DNA from: Melieria omissa
Lineage: Eukaryota > Arthropoda > Insecta > Diptera > Ulidiidae
Reading direction: 5' to 3'
Assembly (NCBI GenBank): GCA_963971225.1
Contig: OZ020268.1
Coordinates: forward strand, 61,441,900 to 61,505,899
DNA: 64,000 nucleotides
How positions within the stretch are numbered: the stretch's first letter is position 1; each line of letters opens with the position of its first letter. The notes below the pieces were generated by a model that made no database searches, had not been told where the DNA came from, and was given only the letters and a program-made list of their open reading frames with translations. The position numbers and the translations under genes were made by a program. Positions 12,280 to 22,898 of the stretch are shown in pieces.

Positions 12280-12442
12280 TGTTACGAATACTAAGTCTAG
12301 TGGGCTGTTACGTATCACTGGATTGTGTAATTTGAAAATGAAACAACTTTCATTATTTCAACGCAGCCAAATCAAAACCAACAGTCACTTTATTATTCAC
12401 AGTTTTACACTTTACTGTTCGTACACTTAAGTATTTGCTTAA

Positions 12443-12959
12443 CCCTTTCGGTTATTCTATGCCATATGGCATAGCCTCTTTTCAGCGCCTGTTTTAGGTC
12501 AAAAACTTGTGGATACTATATTTTTATATTTTTGTATTTTTCTCTGAAGGTTTTTATACCAAATAATGAAAAAAATATTTTGATTAGTGTCCAAGTAAGT
12601 TGTAAGGGTTCAGAAAGTGCGCAGTCCTATCGAGCTGCGTATTTTACAAAAAGAGATCATTTCGTACTTTTATTTATTCTATTAAAACATCAATTTATTT
12701 CATAGGTTTGTGTAAGTAATCTAGTAGGTATTTATTGTTTTAGTAAGTGTAAAAAAAGTTAGATCCCAAATATAGTTCACTAAGGCTGTACGATTTTATT
12801 TATTTCTTACTATGCCATATTTCATAATGCCCAAAAACCTCTTTTTCGAACAATATTTTAAAAAATGACTTTTGATTATTCATCATGTAGGCTTAAACAG
12901 TAATAAAATAGAAAAGAATGATTGTTAAAGTTACAAACAAAAAAGAAGTACCGAAAGGG
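12443..12959. mobile_element. TTAA-specific MITE (piggyBac-type), 517 bp
   Basis: Nested in the solo LTR. The ends are CCCTTTCGGT and its complement ACCGAAAGGG, each flanked by TTAA (12439-12442 and 12960-12963). CCC...GGG termini plus a TTAA duplication define a piggyBac-mobilised non-autonomous element. Just inside the left end is a perfect 16-bp palindrome TATGCCATATGGCATA (about 12458). A related half-site CTATGCCATATTTC occurs near 12810. Its TIR differs from that of the piggyBac-like copies at 3854 and 58437, so another family mobilised it. Confidence 0.88.
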
Positions 12960-13074
12960 TTAATTACTCCGTGTGGCAACTTCACTTGTCAAAACCAGAC
13001 TGACTCGCTGCGCCGCATCCGGCTGCCTTTTATACCTGCCAGGCCATCGCGCAGATCGTTCCCGCACATTCCGG

Positions 13075-13200
13075 AGTGGACTAAAAGTTTCCATCATTGC
13101 CAGGTTGGACTAAAAGTTATTATCGCAGCCGTCGTTGCCAGATTGGACTAAAAGTTACCATCGTGGCCATCGTTGCCAGATTGGATTATAGCACGGCACG
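13075..13200. repeat. ~38-bp imperfect tandem repeat inside the solo LTR
   Basis: GGACTAAAAGTT recurs at about 13078, 13106 and 13144, with a fourth, diverged copy (GGATTATAGC) near 13182. Copies are joined by TTGCCAGATT-like spacers. Spacing is 28-38 bp. Such short repeats often lie in the U3 part of LTRs; that role is inference. Confidence 0.75.
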
Positions 13201-13247
13201 TAGCGGCAGGGTTGCTTTGCACAGCGACAGACTGTCTTATCGTTACA

Positions 13248-13885
13248 ATACACACAAAAACTACAACAACAAAAGCATCTAATTTTTTTTCATACATACA
13301 ATTTCTTGAGGCAACAAAACAAAAATCCGCGCAGCCCCCACACGTGTTGCTTCGTTGCTGTCACAACAACGACTGATTGAAAGAATGCACCTCTGATCTA
13401 TATAACCAATCAAATGCTTGTGGAACCTAAGTACGCACAATCACTTTAATCAAAATGGCGTCAAAATTAAGCCAGAGTGACCACCTTTCACCAATTTGGT
13501 AAATAAAAAAAATATCCCACCGGCAGCATGATCGAAATTATGGCTGTTAAATCTCGACCCGATAACGGATTTTAATAATATTATGCCTTATTATTTAGCT
13601 AGACTCGTATGCTTTCTATAATGGTATCAATCATCCTTCTATACCCCAAGGTTCGAAAGCAAATCGATTTGGAACGGTGACTTTGAAAAAATTGCTATTT
13701 GGGTGCAACCACTAAAATGCTTGTCAACACCAAATGCATAAGTGCATATTAATTAAATTTAGCCAGAGTCTTATGCTTTCTATATTGGTCCCTAACTTTT
13801 CATTATCCTCCAGGAGTAATGAGCATATCGATAAGCAAGGATAACATTGAAAAACTGCCTATTACAAAATACACACTCACCACTA
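13248..13885. repeat. Satellite unit 8 start, up to the SINE
   Basis: Resumes at ATACACACAAAAAC after the solo LTR. It completes one unit, and the next begins at about 13571. It is cut by the SINE after CACTCACCACTA. A small deletion joins GCATATTAAT to TAAATTTAGCC near 13750. This stretch carries private variants (CCTCCAGGAG, CGATAAGC) not seen in neighbouring units. Confidence 0.9.
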
Positions 13886-14282
13886 GGTTAGGTTAGGTTG
13901 CGGTGGCTGCCTCTATGAGAGACACACTCGGAGGCCTGAAAGGCCCATTGTGATACCACATATTTCACCCGTTTTGAACTGTGTATGCAACACTGTTTTG
14001 CCAACATATGTTACAGCACACATTTCAAGCGGATGGGGAAAGGGGGGGAGGGGACCTACAGTTTAACGCCGAATCCGAACGGCAATTGGCAGTTTTTCGT
14101 TCACACTTGGAGGTTTTGCCATTGCCTGCCAAGAGCGCACTTGTGCGATTCTTGTAATTCTCATTTTCTTCATGTGGATAGCGATAGAAGTAGATGAGTT
14201 GTTCACCAGCCCGAGCCAGGAATCGAACCTGGAGCCTTTGGTATGAGAAGCCAGCGCGCTACCCGCTGGACTATCGAGGCCG
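13886..14282 (-). mobile_element. tRNA-headed SINE with (CCTAA)-type tail, copy 1
   Basis: Read on the minus strand the element starts with a degenerate tRNA-like head at the right end. It continues through a ~300-bp body with the CCGTTCGGATTCGGC / AAACTGTAGGTCCC core and ends in AACCTAACCTAACC at the left. The second copy at 62973 is about 95 percent identical. ORFs across it are not conserved in a way that suggests coding. The tail matches the insect telomere repeat unit (TTAGG complement), most likely as a LINE-recognition tail rather than telomeric DNA. Confidence 0.85.
14206..14280 (-). other. tRNA-like head of SINE copy 1
   Basis: On the minus strand, box A-like TAGTCCAGCGGGTAGCG and a perfect box B GGTTCGATTCC sit at normal spacing, with a T-arm stem CCAGG...CCTGG. 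The acceptor ends (GGCCTCG against CTCGGGC) and the anticodon stem do not pair properly. This is therefore an RNA polymerase III promoter head, not a functional tRNA gene. The CTCATAC loop-like segment hints at a Met-type ancestor, but that is uncertain. Confidence 0.75.
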
Positions 14283-15474
14283 GCCAGAGTCTTATGCTTT
14301 CTATATTGGTCCCTAACTTTTCATTATCCTCCAGGAGTAATGAGCATATCGATAAGCAAGGATAACATTGAAAAACTGCCTATTACAAAATACACACTCA
14401 CCACTAAAGTGCTTATAGATTCCAAACGGTATGGGCTACGTTAATAAACAACCCCTCCAATTGTAGCTATAGATCGCAGCTTTATCAAATTAAATCAATA
14501 ATTTGATTACTATTCGGCAATCATGAACAGATCGATGCGCAAGAGTGACATTAAATGGCTGCCTACTGCAAAATCGATAAAATGCTTGTAAAATATGATG
14601 ATTATAGGTTTATAAAAAAAAAAGAATAACCCTAAAACCTAGCTGGAGTTTTGAGCTTTCATAAATGGGGTCAATCTTCTCGCTATCTCAAATAATGCAG
14701 GAGAATTTCGTTGTGGAAAAGTGATATCGACCACATGATACATCTATATCTGGGGTGCCCAAAATCTTCTTATGGAAAAGCAAAAACCAATACATGTAAA
14801 GTTGCCCAAAAAAATGCAAACAAATTATTTCATTAATTGAATTAGTTGAAAGCACATTGTGCATTTCGCTTGACCCTTAAAATTATAAGTGAAAAAAAAT
14901 ATAATGTTCCCATATGTCATTACCGAAAGGCCAACCAATCGCCAAAACAAACACTACAACAACAAAAGCATCTAATTTTTTTTCATACATACAATTTCTT
15001 GAAGCAACAAAACAAAAATCCGCGCAGCCCCCACACGTGTTGCTTCGTTGCTGTCACAACAACGACTGATTGAAAGAATGCACCTCTGATCTATATAACC
15101 AATCATGGAACCTAAATACGCACAATCACTTTAGTCGAAATGGCGTCAAAATTAAGCCAGAGTGACCACCTTTCACCAATTTGGTAAATAAAAAAAATAT
15201 CCCACCGGCAGCATGATCGAAATTATGGCTGTTAAATCTCGACCCGTTAACGGATTTTAATAATATTATGCCTTATTATTTAGCTAGACTCGTATGCTTT
15301 CTATAATGGTATAAATCATCCTTCTATACCCCAAGGTTCGAAAGCAAATCGATTTGGAACGGTGACTTTCAAAAAATTGCTACTTGGGCGCAATCACTAA
15401 AATGCTTGTCAACACCAAATGCATAAGTGCATATTAATAATTGACCCCTTAAAATTTAGCTAGAGTCTTATGCC
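14283..15474. repeat. Satellite unit 8 remainder and unit 9 start
   Basis: Continues from the 124-bp repeat through monomers 2-4 and the non-monomer segment. A new unit starts at about 15258 and stops at CTTATGCC (about 15474), where an RTE-type fragment replaces the rest of that unit. Confidence 0.9.
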
Positions 15475-15951
15475 TTAATACTTTAAAAGCATAAAATAAC
15501 CGCTGTTTACATTTACCCCTTGTTTACATTTCCCCCATCTGACCCTAGCTTTGATGCGGATCGAAGCCAGCCGTTCGTTCACCAGAGTGAACCGAGAGAC
15601 GTGGTGGCGAAGTCTCTTGCTGACCACAAATCCGCAGCCAAATTCGCGCTTCTCCGCATGGCAGCTGTAGTAAATATCGCAGTCTGCTCGCTTGGAGCAA
15701 CCTTGTCCTGTCCATCGCATTTCCTGGATGGCGGTGATGTCAGCCTTACATTTCGTGAGGGCTTCCGCCAGTTGGATAGAGGCACCTTCCCTATAGAGGG
15801 TCCGGACATTCCAGGTGCATATCCTCAAATCATGGTCCTTGAATCGTTTGCTGTGGTCGTCAACATTTTGGGTTCCTTCCGAGGCTTGCTTTTTGGCTTT
15901 CATTGGTATTTGGTTTTCCGTGGCGGGCACCAAACCCTGCGCACAACCCAA
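15475..15951 (-). pseudogene. AP-like endonuclease domain of an RTE-type element, truncated
   Basis: The ~158-residue frame includes LRICTWNVRTLYREG, the N-terminal strand with the metal-site Asn, and ITAIQEMRWTGQG, the Glu-containing motif, as in APE-like endonucleases of RTE/CR1-type elements. The downstream GDFNA and SDH motifs are absent because the fragment stops at a TAA after NSGYF. The related RT portion of such an element lies at 58924-60200, but I cannot show that both came from one copy. Non-functional. Confidence 0.85.
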
Positions 15952-16146
15952 ATTTTAAGTCCTGGGGATAGGACTCGCTGCACACATTAGTTCACTATTC
16001 AGCGGATGCCAAATAGCTATCCAGAAGGGCCGCGCGGAGGCTGTGCATCAGCTTGGATTGGACAGGGACAAGGATCGTTCTGGCGTTCGCCAGGTTGAAC
16101 GCAATCAGAGACTTTACCTTGTATGTCCGCTCCCTTCCTTCCAATG
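15475..16146 (-). mobile_element. RTE-type non-LTR element, 5' fragment
   Basis: Foreign block joined to the satellite at both ends without a recognisable TSD. The right junction is near AATGTTCCC/AATCGCC, where part of the satellite unit is also missing, so insertion was accompanied by loss of ~650 bp of the unit. It contains the start of an endonuclease ORF and ~200 bp upstream of it. It lacks RT and any 3' tail, so it did not arrive by ordinary 5'-truncated retrotransposition; template switching or repair patching is more likely. Confidence 0.78.
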
Positions 16147-19100
16147 TTCCCAATCGCCAACACAAAAAAGCATACACACAAGAACTACAACAACAAAAGC
16201 ATCTAATTTTTTTCATACATACAATTTCTTGAGGCAACAAAACAAAAATCCGCGCAGCCCCCCCCCCCCCACACGTGTTGCTTCGTTGCTGTCACAACAA
16301 CGACTGATTGAAAGATCTATATAACCAACCAAATGCTTGTGGAACCTAAATACGCACAATCACTTTAATCAAAATGGCGTCAAAATTAAGCCAGAGTGAC
16401 CACCTTTCACCAATTTGGTAAATAAAAAAAATATCCCACCGGCAGCATGATCGAAATTATGGCTGTTAAATCTCGACCCGTTAACGGATTTTAATAATAT
16501 TATGTCTTATTATTTAGCTAAACTCGTATGCTTTCTATAATGGTATCAATCATCCTTCTATACCTCAAGGTTCGAAAGCAAATCGATTTGGAACGGTGAC
16601 TTTGAAAAAATTGCTACTTGGGCGCAACCACTAAAATGCTTGTCAACACCAAATTCATAAGTGCATATTAATAATTGACCCCTTAAAATTTAGCTAGAGT
16701 CTTGTGCTTTCTGCACAGCACTAACACTGAAAAACTGCCTATTGCAAATACACACTCACCACTAAAGTGCTTATAGATTCCAAACGGTATGGGCTACGTT
16801 AATAAAAAACCCTTCAAATGTAGCTAGAGATTGCAGCTTTATCAAATTACTATTATTACTATTCGGCAATCATGAACAGATCGATGCGCAAGAGTGACAT
16901 TAAATGGCTGCCTACTGCAAAATCGATAAAATGCTTGTAAAATATGATGATTCTAGGTCTATAGAAAAAATAATAACCCTAAAACCTAGCTGGAGTTTTG
17001 AGCTTTCATAAATGGGATCAATCTTCTCGCTATCTCAAATAATGCAGGAGAATTTCGTTGTGGAAAAGTGATATCGACCGCATGATACATCTATGTCAGG
17101 GGTGCCCAAAATCTTCTTATGGAAAAGCAAACACCAATACATGTAAAGTTGCCCAAAAAAATGCAAAGAAATTATTCAATTAACTGAATTAGTTGAAAGC
17201 ACATTGTGCATTGCGCTTGACCCTTAAAATTATAAGTGAAACAAATATAATATAATGTTCCCATTTGTCATTGCCGAAAGGCCAACCAACCGCCAACACA
17301 AAAAAGCATACACACAAAAACTACAACAACAAAAGCATCTAATTTTTTTCATACATACAATTTCTTGAGGCAACAAAACAAAAATCCGCGCAGCCCCCCC
17401 CACATGTGTTGCTTCGTTGCTGTCACAACAACGACTGATTGAAAGAATGCACCTCTGATCTATATAACCAATCAAATGCTTGTGGAACCTAAATACGCAC
17501 AATCACTTTAATCAAAATGGCGTCAAAATTAAGCCAGAGTGACCACCTTTCACCAATTTGGTAAACAAAAAAAATATCCCATCGGCAGCATGATCGAAAT
17601 TATGGCTGTTAAATCTCGACCCGTTAACGGATTTTAATAATATTATGCCTTATTATTTAGCTAAACTCGTATGCTTTCTATAATGGTATCAATCATCCTT
17701 CTTTACCTCAAGGTTCGAAAGCAAATCGATTTGGAACGGTGACTTTGAAAAAATTGCTACTTGGGCGCAACCACTAAAATGCTTGTCAACACCAAATGCA
17801 CAAGTGCATATTAATAATTGATCCCTTAAAATTTAGCCAGAGTCTTATGCTTTCTATATTGGTCCCTAACTTTTCATTATCCTTCAGGAATAATGAGCAT
17901 ATCGATGCGCTAGGATAACATTGAAAAACTGCCTATTACAAAATACACACTCACCACTAAAGTGCTTATAGATTCCAAACGGTATGGGTTACGTTAATAA
18001 AAAAAACCCCTTAAAATGTAGCTAGAGATTGCAGCTTTATCAAATTAAATCAATAATTTGATTACTATTCGGCAATCATGAACAGATCGATGCGCAAGAG
18101 TGACATTAAATGGCTGCCTACTGCAAAATCGATAAAATGCTTGTAAAATTTGATGATTCTAGGTTTATAGAAAAAATAATAACCTTAAAACGTAGCTGGA
18201 GTTTTGAGCTTTCATAAATGGGGTCAATCTTCTCGCTATCTCAAATAATGCAGGAGAATTTCGTTGTGGCAAAGTGATATCGACCACATGATACATCTAT
18301 ATCAGGGGTGCCCAAAATCTTCTTATGGGAAAGCAAAACCAATACATGTAAAGTTGCCCAAAAAAATGCAAACAAATTATTTAATTAATTGAATTAGTTG
18401 AAAGCACATTGTGCATTGCGCTTGACCCTTAAAATTATAAGTGAAACAAATATAATATAATGTTCCCATTTGTCATAGCCGAAAGGCCAACCAATCGCCA
18501 ACACAAAAAAGCATACACACAAAAACTACAACAACAAAAGCATCTAATTTTTTTCATACATACAATTTCTTGAGGCAACAAAACAAAAATCCGCGCAGCC
18601 CCCCCCACACGTGTTGCTCCGTTGCTGTCACAACAACGACTGATTGAAAGAATGCTCCTCTGATCTATATAACCAATCAAATGCTTGTGGAACCTAAATA
18701 CGCACAATCACTATAATCAAAATGACGTCAAAATTAAGCCAGAGTGACCACCTTTCACCAATTTGGTAAATAAAAAAAATATCCCATCGGCAGCATGATC
18801 GAAATTATGGCTGTTAAATCTCGAGCCGTTAAGGATTTTAATAATATTATGCCTTATTATTTAGCTAGACTCGTATGCTTTCTATAATGGTATCAATCAT
18901 CCTTCTATACCCCAAGGTTCGAAAGCAAATCGATTTGGAACCGTGACTTTCAAAAAATTGCTACTTGGGCGCAACCACTAAAATGCTTGTCAACACCAAA
19001 TTCATAAGTGCATATTAATAATTGACCCCTTAAAATTTAGCTAGAGTCTTATGCTTTCTATATTGGTCCCTAACTTTTCATTATCCTTCATGAATAATGA

Positions 19101-20063
19101 GCATATCGATGCGCATGGCTAACATTGAAAAACTGCCTATTGCAAAATACACACTCACCACTAAAGTGCTTATAGATTCCAAACTGTATGGGTTACGTTA
19201 ATAAAAAACCCTTCAAATGTAGCTAGAGATTGCAGCTTTATCAAATTAAATCAATAATTTGAATACTATTCGGCAATCATGAACAGATCGATGCGCAAGA
19301 ATGACATTAAATGGCTGCCTACTGCAAAATCGATAAAATGCTTGTAAAATTTGATGATTCTAGGTTTATAGAAAAAATAATAACCTTAAAACGTAGCTGG
19401 AGTTTTGAGCTTTCATAAATGGGGTCAATCTTCTCGCTATCTCAAATAATGCAGGAGAATTTCGTTGTGGCAAAGTGATATCGACCACATGATACATCTA
19501 TATCAGGGGTGCCCAAAATCTTCTTATGGAAAAGCAAAAACCAATACATGTAAAGTTGCCCAAAAAAATGCAAACAAATTATTTAATAAATTGAATTAGT
19601 TAAAAGCACATTGTGCATTTCGCTTGACCCTTAAAATTATAAGTGAAAAAATATAATGTTTCCATTTTTCATTGCCGAAAGGCCAACCAATCGCCAACAC
19701 AAAAAAGCATACACACAAAAACTACAACAAAAAAAGAATCTAATTTTTTTTCATACATACAATTTCTTGAGGCAACAAAACAAAAATCCGCGCAGCCCCC
19801 ACACGTGTTGCTTCGTTGCTGTTACAACAACGACTGATTGAAAGAATGCACCTCTGATCTATATAACCAATCAAATCCTTGTGGAACCTAAGTACGCACA
19901 ATCACTTTAATCAAAATGGCGTCAAAATTAAGCCAGAGTAAGGTGGTCACTCTGGTCACACTCTCCCATTTGTCATTGCCGAAAGGCCAACCAATCGCCA
20001 ACACAAAAAAGCATACACACAAAAACTACAACAACAAAAGCATCTAATTTTTTTTCATACATT
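16147..20063. repeat. Satellite array, units 9-12
   Basis: Unit starts at about 16491, 17633 and 18838. Local oddities include a C-run of 12 in GCAGCCCC...CCACACG (about 16256-16270) and loss of CTATATTGGTCC near 16712. After 19937 AAGCCAGAGT is followed by AAGGTGGTCACTCTGG, an inverted copy of the normal CCAGAGTGACCACCTT, and then a jump back to CATTTGTCATTGCCG. This marker recurs next to the pogo-like copy at 53.2 kb. Confidence 0.92.
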
Positions 20064-20696
20064 GGGGGACCCTTCGTACGGTTTCCACATTTTATTTTTT
20101 TTATTTTTTCATGAATCAATCACCTGACAGCTTAAATTTATAGTCTAACTATCTGAGATTCATATAAAAAAATGACAGATGATTTCATCTGATGTTTCAA
20201 CCATAATTATGATTTAAACTAAATCTGGAATATGTACGAATCTGCCCCAACAACGGGGCACCTATATACAGTGTTGGGGGTACCTTCGTACGCTGTGGGG
20301 TAGTTCCGTACGTGCGATTAAAACGACACATATAAATCAGAATTCTTTTATTAACAATGAAATTAAACACAAAAATAAAGATTTAACTTATATTTTTCCC
20401 CTTTTGCCCTTTTTTCCTGTTCTAGCTTTTTCAATTGCTTTTCATTGCGTTTCTCTTCAATTATCTTTTTTTTCGGGTGTGTCAGTATAAATACGTGATT
20501 TTCCTGGCCGTCGTCCTTTTTTTTTTTATTACTTCTTACAACAGTCGGATAGGGTTGAATTGCTTCTGGTGTCAAAACTGTCTTCAAAGGAGCTACTATT
20601 TGATGGATTGGTGAATTATTCAAAGCATCTGGTTCACAAGCATCTAAATTAAACGTTTGTAGTTCATCATCATAAGTTATCAATGGTGAGTTAATA

Positions 20697-21315
20697 TAGG
20701 GTGTTTTTTTTAGAGGTTTGTTTTTCGAATAGAGATAAAACTGGCATTTTGTGGTCAAATCTGGCAACTCTAATGTCATTTATGTTCAGTTTGGTTTGCC
20801 ATTTCATCATGAACAGGTTTACAAAAGAACAACGCTTGCAAATCGTGCAAATTTATTTCGAAAATAATGGTTCAGTTCGCGAAGTTTACCGCAAGCTCCG
20901 TCCATCTTATGGTCGACATAATCGTCCATCAGAGCAAAATCGGTCCATCCATCGGTTAACCATGAGTCGTTTTCGCACTACGTTTACTCTATGTGATAAT
21001 ACGCATCCGCAGAGACGTCGAACAGTGCGCACCGAAGAAACAATTGCCGCTGTAGAGCAAAATGTTGAAGAGGACCCGAATGAATCGATTCGCCACCGTG
21101 CACAGCAATTGGAGCTTTGTCCATCAACTTTAAAAATTGGACCTGTAGAATTGGCTTTATTCGAGCCAGCCGCGGCGGCCACATGCCCGAAATCACATTT
21201 AAACATTAATGGCATAAAATTATGCTTCCAATAAAGCCAAATTGATGGACATTAAAACGATTTTCTTGTGTTTTATTTCAATTCGAAGTTCTATACCTCT
21301 AAAAAAAACACCCTA
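20697..21315 (+). mobile_element. mariner/Tc1-type deletion derivative (619 bp)
   Basis: Nested in the pogo-like tail. It has a TA duplication (20695-20696, 21316-21317) and an exact 21-bp TIR beginning TAGGGTGTTTTTTTT at both ends. The interior is the start and the very end of a transposase gene with the middle removed. It is a non-autonomous element mobilised by a relative. The uninterrupted TTAATAGTTTG site can be read in pogo copies 2-4. Confidence 0.93.
20809..21216 (+). pseudogene. mariner-type transposase, only HTH and last residues
   Basis: ATG at 20809 opens MNRFTKEQRLQIVQIYFEN, a mariner/Tc1-like N-terminal helix-turn-helix. RPSYGRHNRPSE and a second HTH region (RTEETIAAVEQNVEEDPN, SIRHRAQQLELCPSTLK) follow. 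The DDE catalytic domain is absent. After a deletion junction near 21140 the C-terminal end resumes in another frame (RGGHMPEITFKH, stop). What remains could bind TIRs but not cut. Confidence 0.85.
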
Positions 21316-22492
21316 TAGTTTGTTTTGTAGATTCTCGCGGAACCTCCAAGAAATCCTGTATTCCAGAAGTAGAGGGTTGGCAGATATCAGAGACACTTGG
21401 CTGCGGAGTAGTTGCTGACAAATCTTCAACGACGTTATGAGTAGGAGGCACATGTTCTAAGTTACCGGATACACCTCAGTTGGAGCAAAATTTTCGTCAC
21501 TAAAGGCTAATTCATTAAGAGGCCATATTCCGGGTTTATTGAACCCGCTTCTGATATTTTTTGCCGTGAATGAGTCGAAAAATGCAATTTTCGCAAGCCT
21601 TGGAATATTGTAAATTGTCAATGCTTTGCCTGGGTTCATTGTATGCCAATTATTGAAAGCAATTTTCAACTTTGATTTAAATGGTCCAAAGACTCCCACA
21701 TCAAGTGGTTATAGGCGGTGAGATGTATGTGGTGGAAAAGATAGGTAAATTATGCCATTTTCTTTGGCGTAGTGGATGGCTTCGAGAGAAACATGGCTTT
21801 CATGATTGTCACACAACAATAACATGGGGTTATCTTTTGTGCAGAGTGTGTGCTTCTGGATATGTTTTACAACCGAGACGAATATATCGCTATTTATCCA
21901 GCCACTTTTATTTGCAGCGCCGAGACTTCCTTCAGGTGCTCCTTCGAGAAAATGATCTTTATAATGAACGCGTGGAAACACGAAAAGTGGAGGAATGGTA
22001 TTTCCACTGGCAGATATAATGCCACCAAAAGTTACGAGCTCGCCTCTTTCAGCTGATACAATTTGTCCGACTTGTTTTTGTTAAACGCAAAATATCTGGC
22101 AGCGCTTGTGTTTTCGGGTTTGCGTAAACTGAGTTCCGGGTTTCTTCTGCGAAAACCATACAGCCATTCTTTCCCAGCCATCTTATTTTCTTCCCACTTT
22201 GCTGGATATTTCAAACTCAAAGATTTGGCATACTCATATGCTAGCTTTCTTGCTTGAATCGTCGTAAGTCCATAATGCATCTTACAACATTTGATAATAT
22301 AATCATTTAGCAGTTTTTCTTCTTCCATAGAAAAGACTTGGAAACTTGTATATTTAGAGTCAAATATACGGTTGCTTGACCCTTCAGCATCATTGCTATT
22401 CTTTTTTTTTTACTCGGCTTTCTAATGTTGACAATTTCAAATTGTACTTGTCCGCAGGTTTTCTATATGACAATACTCCTTGCATAACATCA

Positions 22493-22898
22493 AAATAGAT
22501 ATTTTTCAATATACATAGAATAATTTAATTAAATTGGTCATAAAATCGGATAGAGTTATAGTAGATTTCTCAATCTGGGCTTGTTGGAAAGGTATTTTTA
22601 TATGGTATTTTTATATATCGTGACCAAAGTTGGCAGCAGTTTTGTAGTTTTGTAGCATTTTAAAATTCGCTACAAATTGGGCCACTCATACGCCACGTCG
22701 GCCCGCTTACTATTTGCAACGCATTTAACTGCGTCCTTGTGCAAGTCATTGCATATGCTGAAAATTGTTGATACAGATTCTGAAAGGTGATAAAAATACC
22801 TTTCAAACAAGCCCAGACTTAGAAATCTACTATAACTCTATCCGATTTTTTGACGAATTTAATTAAATTATTCTATGTATATTGAAAAATATCTATTT
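22493..22898. repeat. Large inverted repeat at the pogo 5' side (copy 1)
   Basis: Arms of ~130 bp surround a ~150-bp loop. The left arm reads AATAGATATTTTTCAATATAC..., and the right arm is its complement ending ...GTATATTGAAAAATATCTATT. The left arm overlaps the start of the transposase ORF, so the first codons lie inside the hairpin. The same structure is at about 28573-28978, 37323-37728 and 55093-55488 in the other copies. It may be a foldback MITE fixed in the progenitor or an inverted duplication of the 5' end. Confidence 0.85.

Larger units (their letters stand above)
12280..13247. mobile_element. Solo LTR, probably Ty3/gypsy type, with a nested MITE
   Basis: Begins TGTTACG and ends CGTTACA. 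It is flanked by a 4-bp duplication ATAC (12276-12279 and 13248-13251) that restores the uninterrupted unit sequence GCATACACAC. TG...CA ends and a 4-bp TSD fit an LTR retrotransposon of Ty3/gypsy type left as a solo LTR after recombination between LTRs. Without the nested MITE and its TTAA duplication it would be ~447 bp. No internal coding sequence remains, so orientation is not certain. Confidence 0.82.
13762..14406. repeat. 124-bp direct repeat flanking the SINE
   Basis: Bases 13762-13885 and 14283-14406 are identical over all 124 positions by my reading. They share private variants (TCCTCCAGGAGTAATG and ATCGATAAGCAAGG) absent from other satellite units. The repeats abut the two ends of the SINE, so they read as a target-site duplication of extraordinary length. 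A local tandem duplication later split by a SINE at its junction is the alternative. Confidence 0.8.
20363..22510 (-). pseudogene. pogo/Tigger-like transposase, deleted and frameshifted (copy 1)
   Basis: Read from right to left: an N-terminal psq-type helix-turn-helix (SYRKAADKYNLKLSTL in copy 2); a CENP-B-type DNA-binding region (LLNDYIIKCCKMHYGLTTIQ, GKEWLYGFRRRNPELSLRKP); then the DDE core from the second Asp on (MLLLCDNHESH, LSFPPHTSHRL); then a variable basic tail. Sequence carrying the first catalytic Asp (DETG-type motif) is missing between AARYFAFNK and the VSAERGEL block, and the frame shifts there. Q is TAA after SHRL. The tail is split by the mariner derivative. Known pogo-family transposases are 450-550 residues; this copy is non-functional. 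Confidence 0.9.

Noticed and set aside
13886..13905. Interstitial telomere repeat (TTAGG)n
   Set aside because: Only three units, always at the same end of the SINE; it is the SINE tail.
14206..14280. A functional tRNA gene on the minus strand
   Set aside because: Boxes A and B are good, but acceptor and anticodon stems do not pair, and the sequence is part of a ~400-bp element found twice.
20283..20300. CENP-B-box-like sequence TTCGTACGCTGTGGGG in the pogo-like element
   Set aside because: It matches 7 of the 9 key positions of the mammalian box. TTCG and GGG are common here because of the CGTACG subterminal motifs, so the match is not convincing alone.
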